Shown: positions 33,584 to 42,741 of the stretch, one piece after another | Layout: every line of letters starts with the position of its first letter | How positions within the stretch are numbered: the first letter of the stretch is position 1 | Notes under the pieces: generated by a model | Seen by the model: the letters and a program-made list of their open reading frames with translations, nothing else | Databases searched by the model: none | Told to the model about the DNA's origin: nothing | Assembly: GCA_036160575.1 (NCBI GenBank) | Contig: JAYYDT010000101.1 | Span: 1-49,995, forward strand | Length of the DNA stretch: 49,995 nucleotides | Reading direction: 5' to 3' | DNA from: TMED26 sp002694075 | Lineage (GTDB): Bacteria; Pseudomonadota; Alphaproteobacteria; Thalassobaculales; Thalassobaculaceae | Position numbers and translations under genes: made by a program

Positions 33584-33825
33584 CCGGCACCGATGACGAC
33601 GCGCTCGGCCGTCTCCGCAAGCGTTCGATCACCATCGCCGGCCATCGTACAAGCGTGTCTTTAGAGGAAATTTTTTGGCGAGCCCTCGCCGACCAAGCCG
33701 CCGCCGAGGGCCGATCACTGGCCAAATTGATCGCCGAGGTCGACCGCCACCGGGCCGGCAATCTGTCGAGCGCCCTGCGTGTCCATGCCGCAGTGTGGTT
33801 GCGCGATCGCGAGACGCCCGGCTAA
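33580..33825 (+). CDS. Ribbon-helix-helix domain protein (COG4321 type)
   Basis: This 81-residue protein has a predicted beta strand KRSITIAGHRTSVSL followed by two helices (EEIFWRALADQAAAEG and LAKLIAEVDRHR), the ribbon-helix-helix arrangement. The C-terminal NLSSALRVHAAVWL is typical of this alphaproteobacterial group. It is probably a small DNA-binding dimer; the target is unknown and no toxin partner is adjacent. The ATGA overlap with the RNA methyltransferase gene shows translational coupling. Its stop codon interlocks with that of the convergent asmA-like gene (CTAA). Confidence 0.84.
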   Translation: MTGTDDDALGRLRKRSITIAGHRTSVSLEEIFWRALADQAAAEGRSLAKLIAEVDRHRAGNLSSALRVHAAVWLRDRETPG

Positions 33826-36800
33826 TTCACGGCGCCGATTGTCACAAAGTCGCGCAACTCGTTGACGTCCAATATGCGGCGCGGATTGTCGATCGGCCCG
33901 CTCAGGCGCAAACCGAACACCGGCGCGTCGGCCGGGCTGCGCAAACGAAGCCGACATTTCAAGTCCACTTCATCGGCCGGCAAGTTGACGGCCATCGCGA
34001 CCCGGGCGAGCGCCGCCGGGCCGGTGATTTCAATATCGCTGGACTGAACGACCCCGTCCTTGACCGCGAAACTACCGGCCGCCCGGTTAAACCGGCTGGT
34101 GCCAGTCGACAGCAACCGTTGCGCATCGCGCACGAAATCGGCGGCTCGCCGCGGCGGCGTCGCCGCCACGGAAAGGGCGGTCAGATCGATACCCGCCAAA
34201 ATCGCCTCGGTGAGCGCGAAGTCACCCGACCCAGAGAGATTGACCAGCATCTCGTCGAATGTCTCTCCGACGCTGCGCAACAGCGCCCGACCTTCGCCGC
34301 GGCCGGCGCGCAGGATGAAATCCTCGTTTAAACGAACACCGCGCAAATTAAAGTCTTCCGCCGCCAAGGTCACGGCGAGGGTCGGCAAAGCGCCACCGGT
34401 CAAGGTGCCCGACAGATTGACCAGCCCAGCCTCTCGGCGCGCCCGTGCCCGCCGTACAGTCAGGACGCCCTCGCTCAAATCCGCCTCGAGCAAGGCGTCG
34501 TGCCAGGAGGTCCCGCCCGTTGCCCCGCCCACCGCCAAGTCGGTGACGGCCAAGGTGAGATCGCCGTCCACCGCCGTCAGCCAGCGGTTCAACCGGTCAC
34601 GCGCCGGCCACAGCGCGGCGATACCCGCCGCCGGTAGCCATTCCAAAGGGGTCAGCTGGCTGGCCGTCAGTTGCGCGTCGACGCGCGGCCGCGCGCCCTC
34701 GGCATAGTTGATCGCCCCTGTCAGGACCGAGGCGCCGGCGGTCAGGCTCAACCCGCTAACCTGAAACACCGTATTGTCGCCGCTGAACCGCCCACCAAGC
34801 GCGAGCCGGCCGATGTCCTCGCCGCGCGGCCGCCAGTTTTCGGTTACCTGGCGGACCAGACCGAGGGCCCGCGGATGACGGATGTCAAAGGTAAGGTCGA
34901 GCGGCCACAGCTGGCGCAACCGGCCCATGGTGCCGGCCAGGGCCATGGTCATCTCGCCGGCGCGCAGGTCGAGGCGCAGATCATGACGGTCGTCATCCCG
35001 CGGGGTCAGTCGCACCGCCAACCGGCCCGGCCCGACGGAACGCTTGGCAAGCGGCCAAGCATCGTTCCAAAGGCCCACCAAGGTGGCGACTTCGGGATGT
35101 TCAATTTCGATTGACCCGGGCCCCCGTAAAAGCCCGGCGGTCAGGTCGACCGGCGCCGTCAGTTTGGCCCCCCCGCCGATGCCCTCGAATGCGGTCTCGA
35201 GCGTGGCGGCGGCGGCGGCGCCGGTGATCCGACCGCGCACACGCGCCGCGCCGATTTGGCGCAGGGGCCGCCGCCAACTCTCGCCCAAATAGCCGGCAAG
35301 ACGGTCCAAGCGGGCGCTGCCACCGACGAAGTCCAAGCTCAAAAGCGGCGCCGTCTGATTGAGATCAATGTCCCCCCTGACGCGCACGTCGACCCCAACG
35401 ACATCTTCCACCCGCAGGGTTTTCAAGGCCACCTGGCCGTCCTTGACGCCAAGGCGTAGGCGTAAATCGCGCCAGGTCCGCAGACCGCTGACCAAGGCGC
35501 CGAGGCGGAGGTCGAGATTGGCGTCAAAACCGCGCAAGGTGGCCAGGGCTTGCTTGCCCGGCGCCGTGCCCTCGCCGAGCAAGGCCGCGCCCAAGGCCGT
35601 GAGGCGGTCACTGGCGCCGGCGTAATGGTCGAGGGATAGTTGATCGACCGCCAGGCTGAGACCAAAGCTCGGTCGCGGTCGCAGCAGTAGGGTCAACCCG
35701 CCATTGCCTTGGGTGGCGTCGAAGGCGAAGGACCACTCTCGCAAGGTCAGCGCGGCCGGCGTGAGCACGAATTCAGCGCGGGTGGATCCGCTACGCAGGC
35801 GACCGGCGGTCAAGCTTTCCGGCGCCACGCCCAGCCAAGCCAAAGCATCGCGTAGGCCGCCACTGACGACCTTGACGGTACCTTCCACGCGCCGGCCGTC
35901 ACCAACCCCGCGTACCGTGGCGTCGCCCGTAACCAGCGTGTCGCCGGGCATCATCACGCGCAGGTCGGCGAGCCCCAAGCGCCCGTCCCCAAGGGTCAGC
36001 CGGCCACTGACATCGCGCAGGGGGCGGCCGCCCACGGTGACCGCCGCCGCGGCGATCTGCAGGCTACCGGGCGGCCCGCCGGTCGGCACCGGGAAGGCGG
36101 CCACCACATGGGCCAGATTCTCGCGCCAATTGGCCGCCACCGCCGGCACATGCGCCATCACACCATCCAAGTTGAGACGATTGACCGTCAAATTGCCGCG
36201 CCAACCAGCCCCCGCGCCGCCGGACCAGACCAGCCCACCGGTGGCCCGCAGGCCATCGGCGGCAAGCGTCGCATCCTCCAGCGTTAAACCTTCGTCGGCG
36301 ATCACCACCGCGCCGGTCAAACGCACCGGCACCGCGCCAAACACGCCATCCCCAAGAGGATTAAGCCCGGCGTTCGCCAACATCCGGGAGGCGCGTTGGG
36401 CGTTGGTCACCTCGGCGGTGACCTGAAACCGGCTGGCCGCCGCCGGGGCCCGGGTCAGGACACCGTTTCCGGACACCGTCACCCCGGTATCGACAATCCC
36501 CGTTTCAAAGGTCAGCGCGGTCCCGCCGCCGCTTGGTGAGGCCGCGGCGGACAGGCGCAACGTCAGTTTGCGATAGTTCGCTTGCGCCTTTAAGCGCCGC
36601 ACACCGGTCGCGGGATCGTGTCGCAGCGTAAGATCGATTTGATCCAAAGGCGCGGCCCCATCGCCGTCGCCGGCGGGCTTAAGGCGTCCCTGGCGAACCG
36701 TCAAATTTCCCAAACCCACCGCCGCCGGGTTATCGGCGACCAAATGGCCAACCAAGGCTTGCCATGGCAGCTGGCCAGCTGAGCCCCCAAGAGCGCCGCG

Positions 36801-37145
36801 GTCGATCGTCACCACCGGTCGCTCCAGGGTCAACGCGCGGAGACGTAAATCACCGGCCAGCAACGCCCACGGATCCAATTCGGCGACCAAGCGTGGCAAG
36901 CGCGCCAAATCCTTGCGACGATCGGTGCCGGCAGCGATCAGCCGCACGTTCTGCGCGCGCAGCACCGGTCGCGGCGCCAGCACCACATCCATATTGCCGA
37001 GGATCACCGGGTCGACCCCAACTTCGGCGCGCACATGACGCGCCAAGTCCTCACGATAGGCGTTCCAGTCGACAAAGAATGGGCCAACGAAAACGCCGCC
37101 CGCCAACAGGAGACTTAACGCAGCAAAGGCGACGAGGAGGCGCAT
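33822..37145 (-). CDS. AsmA-family protein
   Basis: This large protein of 1107 residues has one N-terminal membrane anchor (residues about 2-22) and then FFVDWNAYREDLARHV, the typical opening of AsmA proteins. The long remainder is repetitive beta-rich sequence with no other hydrophobic helix. The C-terminal AsmA_2-like region includes ALTEAILAGIDLTAL, GTSRFNRAAGSFAVKDG and FGLRLSGPIDNP. AsmA-type proteins bridge the periplasm and are now linked to phospholipid transport to the outer membrane and to outer-membrane assembly. It is transcribed alone. Confidence 0.9.
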   Translation of the reverse strand: MRLLVAFAALSLLLAGGVFVGPFFVDWNAYREDLARHVRAEVGVDPVILGNMDVVLAPRPVLRAQNVRLIAAGTDRRKDLARLPRLVAELDPWALLAGDLRLRALTLERPVVTIDRGALGGSAGQLPWQALVGHLVADNPAAVGLGNLTVRQGRLKPAGDGDGAAPLDQIDLTLRHDPATGVRRLKAQANYRKLTLRLSAAASPSGGGTALTFETGIVDTGVTVSGNGVLTRAPAAASRFQVTAEVTNAQRASRMLANAGLNPLGDGVFGAVPVRLTGAVVIADEGLTLEDATLAADGLRATGGLVWSGGAGAGWRGNLTVNRLNLDGVMAHVPAVAANWRENLAHVVAAFPVPTGGPPGSLQIAAAAVTVGGRPLRDVSGRLTLGDGRLGLADLRVMMPGDTLVTGDATVRGVGDGRRVEGTVKVVSGGLRDALAWLGVAPESLTAGRLRSGSTRAEFVLTPAALTLREWSFAFDATQGNGGLTLLLRPRPSFGLSLAVDQLSLDHYAGASDRLTALGAALLGEGTAPGKQALATLRGFDANLDLRLGALVSGLRTWRDLRLRLGVKDGQVALKTLRVEDVVGVDVRVRGDIDLNQTAPLLSLDFVGGSARLDRLAGYLGESWRRPLRQIGAARVRGRITGAAAAATLETAFEGIGGGAKLTAPVDLTAGLLRGPGSIEIEHPEVATLVGLWNDAWPLAKRSVGPGRLAVRLTPRDDDRHDLRLDLRAGEMTMALAGTMGRLRQLWPLDLTFDIRHPRALGLVRQVTENWRPRGEDIGRLALGGRFSGDNTVFQVSGLSLTAGASVLTGAINYAEGARPRVDAQLTASQLTPLEWLPAAGIAALWPARDRLNRWLTAVDGDLTLAVTDLAVGGATGGTSWHDALLEADLSEGVLTVRRARARREAGLVNLSGTLTGGALPTLAVTLAAEDFNLRGVRLNEDFILRAGRGEGRALLRSVGETFDEMLVNLSGSGDFALTEAILAGIDLTALSVAATPPRRAADFVRDAQRLLSTGTSRFNRAAGSFAVKDGVVQSSDIEITGPAALARVAMAVNLPADEVDLKCRLRLRSPADAPVFGLRLSGPIDNPRRILDVNELRDFVTIGAVN

Positions 37146-37252
37146 ATCAAAGGGATCAGATCATTTTAACAGGGCGCGGCCGGCGCTCATTATATCAACC
37201 GCCATCGTCCGATCACAAGCCGCGACGGCGACGCCTGCCACCCCGCACCCGC

Positions 37253-37828
37253 TTAACCGACCAGCCGACGGGCCAAATCGACCACGCCACCGGCGACGCG
37301 GGCCACCATGGCCTGGTTTTGCGGGTCACTCAATCGGCCATCGCCGTCAAAGGCGCTGGCAGCGTGTTTCAAGGCGAATTGCTCGGGATGCACATGGGCA
37401 CCGAGATTGCTGAGGATTTGGCGCAAATGCACCAACCCGCGCAAGCCACCCAGCCCGCCATCGGAGGCGGCCATCAACCCAATGACCTTGCCGTCGTAGG
37501 CCGCCCGCGGGCGCGGATCGTCGCCTTGGCGCGACAGCCAATCAAGGCTGTTTTTCAACAGCGGGCTAAGCGAACCATTATATTCCGGCGAGCAAACGAT
37601 ATAGCCGGGCGCGGCCACCACCTTTGCCTTGAACGCGCGCACAGGTTCCGGAAGACCGCTACGGGTTTCCTCGTCCTCGTCATACATCGGCATCGGATAG
37701 TCGGCCAACTCAAGCAGTTCGGCGCTGCCGCCGGCCTCCTCGACGGCGGCGGCCGCCACCGCCGCCAATTGGCGATTCATCGAGCGCGCCCGCAAACTGC
37801 CGGCGAAAACAAGGATTTGAGGCGCCAT
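37253..37828 (-). CDS. NADPH-dependent FMN reductase
   Basis: This 191-residue flavodoxin-like protein has the phosphate-binding motif FAGSLRARSMNRQL at the N-terminus, CSPEYNGSLSPLLKNSLDWL (the SPEYN flavin/NADPH motif) and GLMAASDGGLGGLRGLVHLR. The family reduces free FMN, quinones, azo dyes or chromate with NADPH; ChrR and YieF are known relatives. Cytoplasmic. It follows the cytochrome c gene on the same strand by 36 bases, so the two may share a transcript. Confidence 0.9.
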   Translation of the reverse strand: MAPQILVFAGSLRARSMNRQLAAVAAAAVEEAGGSAELLELADYPMPMYDEDEETRSGLPEPVRAFKAKVVAAPGYIVCSPEYNGSLSPLLKNSLDWLSRQGDDPRPRAAYDGKVIGLMAASDGGLGGLRGLVHLRQILSNLGAHVHPEQFALKHAASAFDGDGRLSDPQNQAMVARVAGGVVDLARRLVG

Positions 37829-37864
37829 CTTAGCCGGTCACCTTGGTCGCGGGAAACCCTTGGT

Positions 37865-38236
37865 TCACTGGGTGGCCTCCTTCAAATACGCAATGACGTT
37901 GGCGATGTCTTTGTCCTTTCGCAGACCGGCGAAGGCCATTTTGGTGCCTTTGACAAATTTACGCGGCTTCTTCAGGTAAGCCGCCAAGGTGGCATCGTCC
38001 CAAACCAGGCCCGACGCCTTCATCGCCTTGGAATACTTATAGCCTTCAACACTGGCGGCCTGGCGCCCGATGATCCCCTTTAAATGCGGGCCTACCTTAT
38101 TCTTTGTCTTGTTGACAACATGACAGGCCTTGCATTTGTTAAAGACCTTCTTGCCCTTGGCGGCGTCGGCGGCCCACAGGGGACCGGCGGCGATGACGAA
38201 AGCGCCGACCAAAGCGGCGGCCAGTTTCTTATTCAT
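37865..38236 (-). CDS. Class I cytochrome c (c2-like), periplasmic
   Basis: This 123-residue precursor has a signal peptide ending after about residue 23 (PLWAADA). The mature protein carries heme motif CKACH (Cys35, Cys38, His39), GPHLKGIIGRQAA, YKYSKAM, and the sixth ligand Met100 in GTKMAF. The pattern is that of mitochondrial-like cytochrome c2/c550 of alphaproteobacteria, a soluble electron carrier between the bc1 complex and oxidases. I chose the ATG at 38236 with GAAGGAG before it; the longer frame would hide the signal peptide. Confidence 0.93.
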   Translation of the reverse strand: MNKKLAAALVGAFVIAAGPLWAADAAKGKKVFNKCKACHVVNKTKNKVGPHLKGIIGRQAASVEGYKYSKAMKASGLVWDDATLAAYLKKPRKFVKGTKMAFAGLRKDKDIANVIAYLKEATQ

Positions 38237-38396
38237 TTTTTTCTCCTTCGTGAGGTTGCCTGCGACCATTCGGGCGCGACGGGTCATTGACCGTTGCGCG
38301 CGTGGATGCCGCAACGCCGTTATTTTGTCAATGAATTACCAGGTTTAGCGTGCCATCATAAAAGTCATTCGCGGCCTTTTTTTTAGGCAACCTTTC

Positions 38397-38798
38397 ATGA
38401 CTGAAACGCCTTTCGAAAATCTGTTGGCGCGCGCCGCCGCAATCCCCGCCACGGTCAACGCCCGCCCGGACATTTTGCGCCGTGGACGACATTTACACGC
38501 CGACATGGGCCTGGCGATTGACGAAACCGTCACCGTTTTCCGCATCAATGGCGGGGTCATGGAAACCCCGGCTATCCAAGCGCCGGTGATGCCTAGTTGC
38601 GATTTCACTATCCGCGCCGACGCCGACGCATGGGCGGTTTTTTGGCAACCCAAGCCGCCCCCCGGGTTCCATGACATCATGGCCCTGCTGCGCCAAAAAC
38701 GCATGCGCTTCGAAGGACGCTTGCAGCCGATGATGGCCCATCTCTTCTACGTCAAAATGGTGTTGGAAATCCCGCGCGGCGGCGGAGCGGCATTATGA
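38397..38798 (+). CDS. SCP2-like lipid-binding-domain protein (hypothetical)
   Basis: This 133-residue protein has a central part, PSCDFTIRADADAWAVFW, followed by LRQKRMRFEGRLQPMMAHL; this resembles the SCP2 sterol-carrier fold, where a sheet is followed by a helix and a G-x-L-x strand turn. The match is by eye and moderate. No signal peptide is present. It overlaps the following alpha/beta hydrolase by 4 bases, so the two are translationally coupled. A lipid or hydrophobic-acyl binding partner for the hydrolase is a fair guess but unproven. Confidence 0.65.
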   Translation: MTETPFENLLARAAAIPATVNARPDILRRGRHLHADMGLAIDETVTVFRINGGVMETPAIQAPVMPSCDFTIRADADAWAVFWQPKPPPGFHDIMALLRQKRMRFEGRLQPMMAHLFYVKMVLEIPRGGGAAL

Positions 38799-39640
38799 GC
38801 GCGGCTTACGAACCCATGGTCGGCCGCTATTTGCGCCTAACTCTCGGCGGGCTCGCATGCCGCGTCTATGTGGAGGAAGCCGGCCAAGGCGTTCCACTGA
38901 TCTGTTTGCACACAGCCGGCGCCGACGGCCGGCAATACCGCCATCTATTGACCGACCATGAAGTCACCGACCGCTTCCGGGTGATTGTTTTCGACATGCC
39001 CTGGCATGGCAAATCCTCGCCGCCCGAGGGCTGGCAAGACACGGACTACCAACTGACCACCGCCGCCTATCTGGAAATGGTGTTGGCGCTAGCCGACGCC
39101 TTGGCCTTGGAACAGCCGGTGGTGATGGGGTGCTCGATCGGCGGGCGAGCGGTGTTACACTTGGCCCGGCTTCATGGCGCCCGGCTCGGCGCGGTCATCG
39201 GCCTCCAATCCTCGGCCATGGTCGAGCCCTATTACGACACCAGCTGGCTGTATCGCGGCGATGTCCATGGCGGCGAGGTGTCGGCGGCGCAGGTTTCCGG
39301 CTTGATCGCGCCCGACGCGCCAAGCGCCGAGCGGTGGGAAACCCTGTGGCACTATATGCAGAGCGGCCCCGGTGTGTTTCGCGGCGACCTGCATTTCTAT
39401 AAATACGAAGGCGATATTCGCGCCCAATTGGCCGAGATCGACACCCGGGTTTGTCCGGTTTTCATGCTGACCGGGGCCTATGATTACTCGTGCACGCCAG
39501 CGGAAAGCGAAGCCACCGCGGCGGCCATCGCCGGCGCCGAATTGACCATCATGGAGGGCCTGGGTCACTTCCCGATGAGCGAGAATTACGCCGCCTTTCG
39601 CCGTTACTTTATGCCGATATTGGCGCGTTTGGCGGGGTGA
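38795..39640 (+). CDS. Alpha/beta hydrolase
   Basis: This 281-residue alpha/beta hydrolase has an oxyanion-side ICLHTAGADGRQYRHL, the nucleophile elbow VMGCSIGGRAVLHLA (Ser in GCSIGG), an acidic residue in TGAYDYSCTPAES and the catalytic His in GLGHFPMSE. The full triad is therefore present. No signal peptide is visible, so it is likely cytoplasmic. Substrate unknown; the family covers esterases, C-C hydrolases and dehalogenases. It is coupled to the SCP2-like gene by ATGA. Confidence 0.87.
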   Translation: MSAAYEPMVGRYLRLTLGGLACRVYVEEAGQGVPLICLHTAGADGRQYRHLLTDHEVTDRFRVIVFDMPWHGKSSPPEGWQDTDYQLTTAAYLEMVLALADALALEQPVVMGCSIGGRAVLHLARLHGARLGAVIGLQSSAMVEPYYDTSWLYRGDVHGGEVSAAQVSGLIAPDAPSAERWETLWHYMQSGPGVFRGDLHFYKYEGDIRAQLAEIDTRVCPVFMLTGAYDYSCTPAESEATAAAIAGAELTIMEGLGHFPMSENYAAFRRYFMPILARLAG

Positions 39641-39654
39641 AAGCCGGCCGGTGG

Positions 39655-39727
39655 TGGGCCCGGAGGGATTCGAACCCCCGACAACACCGTTATGAGCGGC
39701 GCGTTCTGACCGCTGAACTACGGGCCC
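39655..39727 (-). tRNA. tRNA with CAU anticodon, probably tRNA-Ile2 (alternatively tRNA-Met)
   Basis: The minus strand folds into a full cloverleaf of 73 bases. The acceptor is GGGCCCG/CGGGCCC, the D-stem GTTC/GAAC, the anticodon stem CGCCG/CGGTG with loop CTCATAA (anticodon CAU), and the T-stem GGGGG/CCCTC with loop TTCGAAT. The discriminator base is A, and CCA is encoded at 39652-39654. The acceptor has a full Watson-Crick 1-72 pair, so it is not the initiator. The GGGCCCG acceptor and GCTCATAAC context favour the isoleucine tRNA whose C34 is changed to lysidine by TilS, but elongator Met is not excluded. Confidence 0.93.
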
Positions 39728-39789
39728 CCTCGGCGACAAACCGGTTATGCCGTGGGTCTGGGAAGCCGTCAATCACTACCGGCCGCCAA

Positions 39790-40800
39790 CTAAACGTCGT
39801 TCAAATGACAGGCCGCCCAGCGACGCGCCGCCACCTCGCGCAATTGTGGCCGTTCTTCGCGGCAACGCGCCGAGGCATGGGGACAACGCGGATGAAAATG
39901 GCAGCCCGACGGTGGGTCGAGGGGCGAGGGAATTTCGCCCTTGATCGGCACAAACTTGCGTTTGCGGGTTTCCAACCGCGGCACTTCGTCGAGAAGCGCG
40001 CGGGTGTAAGGGTGGTTGGGCGCGTCAAACAACTCATCGGTCGGCGCGATTTCAACGACCCGGCCAAGATACATGATGACCACCCGGTCGCTGAGATGCT
40101 CGACCACGCCCAAATCATGGCTGATGAATAGATAGGTCAGGTTGAGGTCTTGGCGCAGATCCATGAACAGGTTCAGCACCTGCGCTTGAATCGAAACGTC
40201 CAGGGCCGCCACCGACTCGTCGCAGACCAGAAAATCAGGTTTCACCGCCAGCGCCCGGGCGATGCCGATGCGTTGGCGCTGGCCACCGGAAAACTGGTGC
40301 GGATAGCGGCGGGCGTAATCGGGATCTAGCCCGACCTTCAACATGATGTCGCGAACATGGTCCTCGACGCCGTCGGCGGTGACGATGCCGTGCACCCGCG
40401 GCGCCTCACCGACAATATCCTTGACCCGCAAACGCGGGTTGAGCGAGCTCATCGGATCTTGGAAAATCATCTGCACTTTGAGGGCGGCGTCTCGGCGGGC
40501 GGCCGCCTCGAGGCGCGAGACATTCGCACCACGAAAAAACACATCGCCTTCGCTGGCCTCGTGCACCCCGGCAACCACGCGCCCTAAAGTTGATTTGCCA
40601 CATCCGGACTCACCGACCAGGCCAACTACCTCACCATCGGCGATGGTCAAATTTACTCCATCGACAGCGTGCACCACTTCTTCGCGAATGTTCGCGCCCA
40701 GTTTTTGAGCAATGATCCCGGCCATATCCAGTTTTTTCACGAAGCGTTTGGAAATCCCCCGCAATTCCAGGATCGGCGCCTGTCCCTCGGATACACTCAC
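39790..40800 (-). CDS. Peptide ABC transporter ATP-binding protein (OppF/DppF type)
   Basis: This 336-residue protein has Walker A GESGCGKSTLG, signature QFSGGQRQRIGIARAL, Walker B VCDESVAALD and the C-terminal oligopeptide-type domain with a Cys cluster (GCHFHPRCPHASARC). A short insert, MAGIIAQKLGANIREE, stands between the first strand and HAVDGV. It pairs with the ATPase encoded upstream to drive peptide import through the permeases of the operon. It is the last of five genes and overlaps the preceding one by 4 bases. Its base composition is the usual high GC of the window. Confidence 0.93.
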   Translation of the reverse strand: MSVSEGQAPILELRGISKRFVKKLDMAGIIAQKLGANIREEVVHAVDGVNLTIADGEVVGLVGESGCGKSTLGRVVAGVHEASEGDVFFRGANVSRLEAAARRDAALKVQMIFQDPMSSLNPRLRVKDIVGEAPRVHGIVTADGVEDHVRDIMLKVGLDPDYARRYPHQFSGGQRQRIGIARALAVKPDFLVCDESVAALDVSIQAQVLNLFMDLRQDLNLTYLFISHDLGVVEHLSDRVVIMYLGRVVEIAPTDELFDAPNHPYTRALLDEVPRLETRKRKFVPIKGEIPSPLDPPSGCHFHPRCPHASARCREERPQLREVAARRWAACHLNDV

Positions 40801-41798
40801 GACGTAGCCCCCTCGTTAAACGATACCGGATAGTGGCAACGCACCCGCCTGCCAGTCACAGGAGCGCTCTCCACCGGCATTTCATCGCAGGCCGCGCCAG
40901 CCCGGTCACATCTCGCCTTGAACGGGCAGCCCGGTGGCAAATTTAACAGTGACGGGGTCATGCCGGGGATCTGCTGTAGCGGTTGGCCGCGCTTATTGCG
41001 GCTCGGCACCGAACCAATCAAACCGCCGGTATACGGATGAAAGGGCCGATCAAGGACATCGTCGACCGCCCCATGCTCGACAACCCGGCCGGCGTACATG
41101 ACACAGATTTCGTCGGCTAGACCCGCTACCACCGACAGGTCATGAGTGATCCAAATCAGTGCCGTACCAGTCTCGACACAAAGTTTTTGGACCTCGAAAA
41201 GGATTTGCCCTTGGATCGTAACATCAAGCGCGGTGGTCGGTTCGTCGGCTATAATCAAATCGGGTTTGTTTAACAACGCAATGGCAATCGCCACTCGCTG
41301 CCGCATGCCACCGGAGAATTGGTGAGGATAAGCTTTTAAGCGCTCATTAGCGGCGGGAATGCCAACCCGCTCGAGGGCCTCGACTGCCATATCGCGAGCC
41401 TCACCTCGGCCGATTTCGCGGTGAGCACGCACGGCCTCAATCATTTGAGTATCAATCCGAAGAACAGGATTTAACGTCATCATGGGATCTTGGAAAATCA
41501 TAGCAATGTTGTTGCCACGCAATTCCTGCAACACTTTTTCATCAGCGTTGGCGATGTCGCGACCCCGGTAACGAATTTCTCCATCAACTACCCGACCCGG
41601 CTCGTCAACCAGGCCAAGTATCGAAAAGCCAGTCACCGTTTTGCCTGACCCAGATTCTCCAACTAGGCCTAAGACTTCGCCTGGGCGAACGTCGAAGCTT
41701 ATACCGTCAACAGCTTTAACTACGCCGGCTTTTGTGAAAAAATGTGTTTTGAGGTTACGTACTGAAAGTGTCGCCGCAGCCTCAACTTGGTCACTCAT
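40797..41798 (-). CDS. Peptide ABC transporter ATP-binding protein (OppD/DppD type)
   Basis: This 333-residue protein has Walker A GESGSGKTVTG, signature QFSGGMRQRVAIAIAL, Walker B IIADEPTTALD and the Opp-type C-terminal domain with GCPFKARCDRAGAACDE. I start at the ATG at 41798, which follows TTGGAGACA; the TTG at 41810 is less likely. The 5' part of the gene (transcription sense) is poorer in GC than its 3' part, so a composition boundary falls inside this gene. Confidence 0.93.
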   Translation of the reverse strand: MSDQVEAAATLSVRNLKTHFFTKAGVVKAVDGISFDVRPGEVLGLVGESGSGKTVTGFSILGLVDEPGRVVDGEIRYRGRDIANADEKVLQELRGNNIAMIFQDPMMTLNPVLRIDTQMIEAVRAHREIGRGEARDMAVEALERVGIPAANERLKAYPHQFSGGMRQRVAIAIALLNKPDLIIADEPTTALDVTIQGQILFEVQKLCVETGTALIWITHDLSVVAGLADEICVMYAGRVVEHGAVDDVLDRPFHPYTGGLIGSVPSRNKRGQPLQQIPGMTPSLLNLPPGCPFKARCDRAGAACDEMPVESAPVTGRRVRCHYPVSFNEGATS

Positions 41799-41814
41799 GG
41801 TTGTCTCCAATCTA

Positions 41815-42741
41815 TTATTTTTGTAATCGAGGGTTCAGTACGTCCCGCAACCTGTCACCCACCATGTTAATGCTTACAATAGTAACTAGCAGAGCTACGC
41901 CAGGGTAAGTTGAGATCCAAAAATGGCCGCTAAGGACATACTCGAAGCCATTTGCGATCAAACTGCCTAATGACGGTTCAGTTTGCGGAAGGCCAAGCCC
42001 TAAAAAAGATAACGTTGCCTCCAAGGCGATTGCATGAGCGGTTTGCATGGTACCCACAACAATTATTGGTGCCACGCAATTTGGAAATAGGTGACCAAAT
42101 ATTATTCTGTTACGCGACAAAGCTAGGCAAATAGCCGATTCAATGTATTCTTTTCGCCGCTCAACTAGTGCACTGCCTCTGACTGTCCTTGCATAATAGG
42201 CCCATTGGACAACGATCAATGCTATGATGGTTTTATCTACTCCTTTTCCGAGAGTAGCCAATAAGACCAACGCGATAAGGATAGCTGGAAAACTTAGTTG
42301 TATATCCACGATACGCATAATGACGGCATCAACGCGTCCACCCGCATAGGCTGCTAGTAGACCAACGCTCACACCAATCAGAAGAGCCACGACGCCACTG
42401 CCGATTCCGACGGTTAAACTTATCCTGAGACCGTAAATGATTGAGCTCATCATGTCTCGACCAGCGCCGTCTGTGCCAAGGTGAGCTGTAACACCGGACA
42501 ACATTATTTCGCCTGGCGGCAAGGTTTTATTCTCAACAGTGACTTGCGTTAAGTCATAAGGGTTTGTTGGCGCCAGGAAGGGAGCGAAGACAGCTACAAA
42601 GACAATTAGTAAAACAACAAAAAAGGCGCCAACAGCTATTTTACTCTCGCAATAATCGGACAAAAACCTTTTAAAAGGTGTTTGAACGGTTGCTGTTCCC
42701 GCAGACGCAATTTGATCCTTGCTTTCTTCGACGACAGTCAT
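41815..42741 (-). CDS. Peptide ABC transporter permease (OppC/DppC type)
   Basis: This 308-residue permease begins with a short cytoplasmic N-terminus; about six hydrophobic segments follow. The transport signature for ATPase contact is ALSRNRIIFGHLFPNCVAP (the EAA loop). LGTDGAGRDMMSSIIYG before the second helix is a hallmark of DppC/OppC. It forms the channel with the DppB-like permease. The gene overlaps that gene by 4 bases. The DNA here is among the least GC-rich of the window: I hand-counted 22 G/C in 60 bases at 42061-42120. Confidence 0.92.
   Translation of the reverse strand: MTVVEESKDQIASAGTATVQTPFKRFLSDYCESKIAVGAFFVVLLIVFVAVFAPFLAPTNPYDLTQVTVENKTLPPGEIMLSGVTAHLGTDGAGRDMMSSIIYGLRISLTVGIGSGVVALLIGVSVGLLAAYAGGRVDAVIMRIVDIQLSFPAILIALVLLATLGKGVDKTIIALIVVQWAYYARTVRGSALVERRKEYIESAICLALSRNRIIFGHLFPNCVAPIIVVGTMQTAHAIALEATLSFLGLGLPQTEPSLGSLIANGFEYVLSGHFWISTYPGVALLVTIVSINMVGDRLRDVLNPRLQK

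Noticed and set aside
33495..36426. Several long plus-strand open frames opposite the AsmA gene
   Set aside because: They are Arg/Pro/Thr/Ala-rich antisense frames of a high-GC gene, without motifs or ribosome-binding sites.
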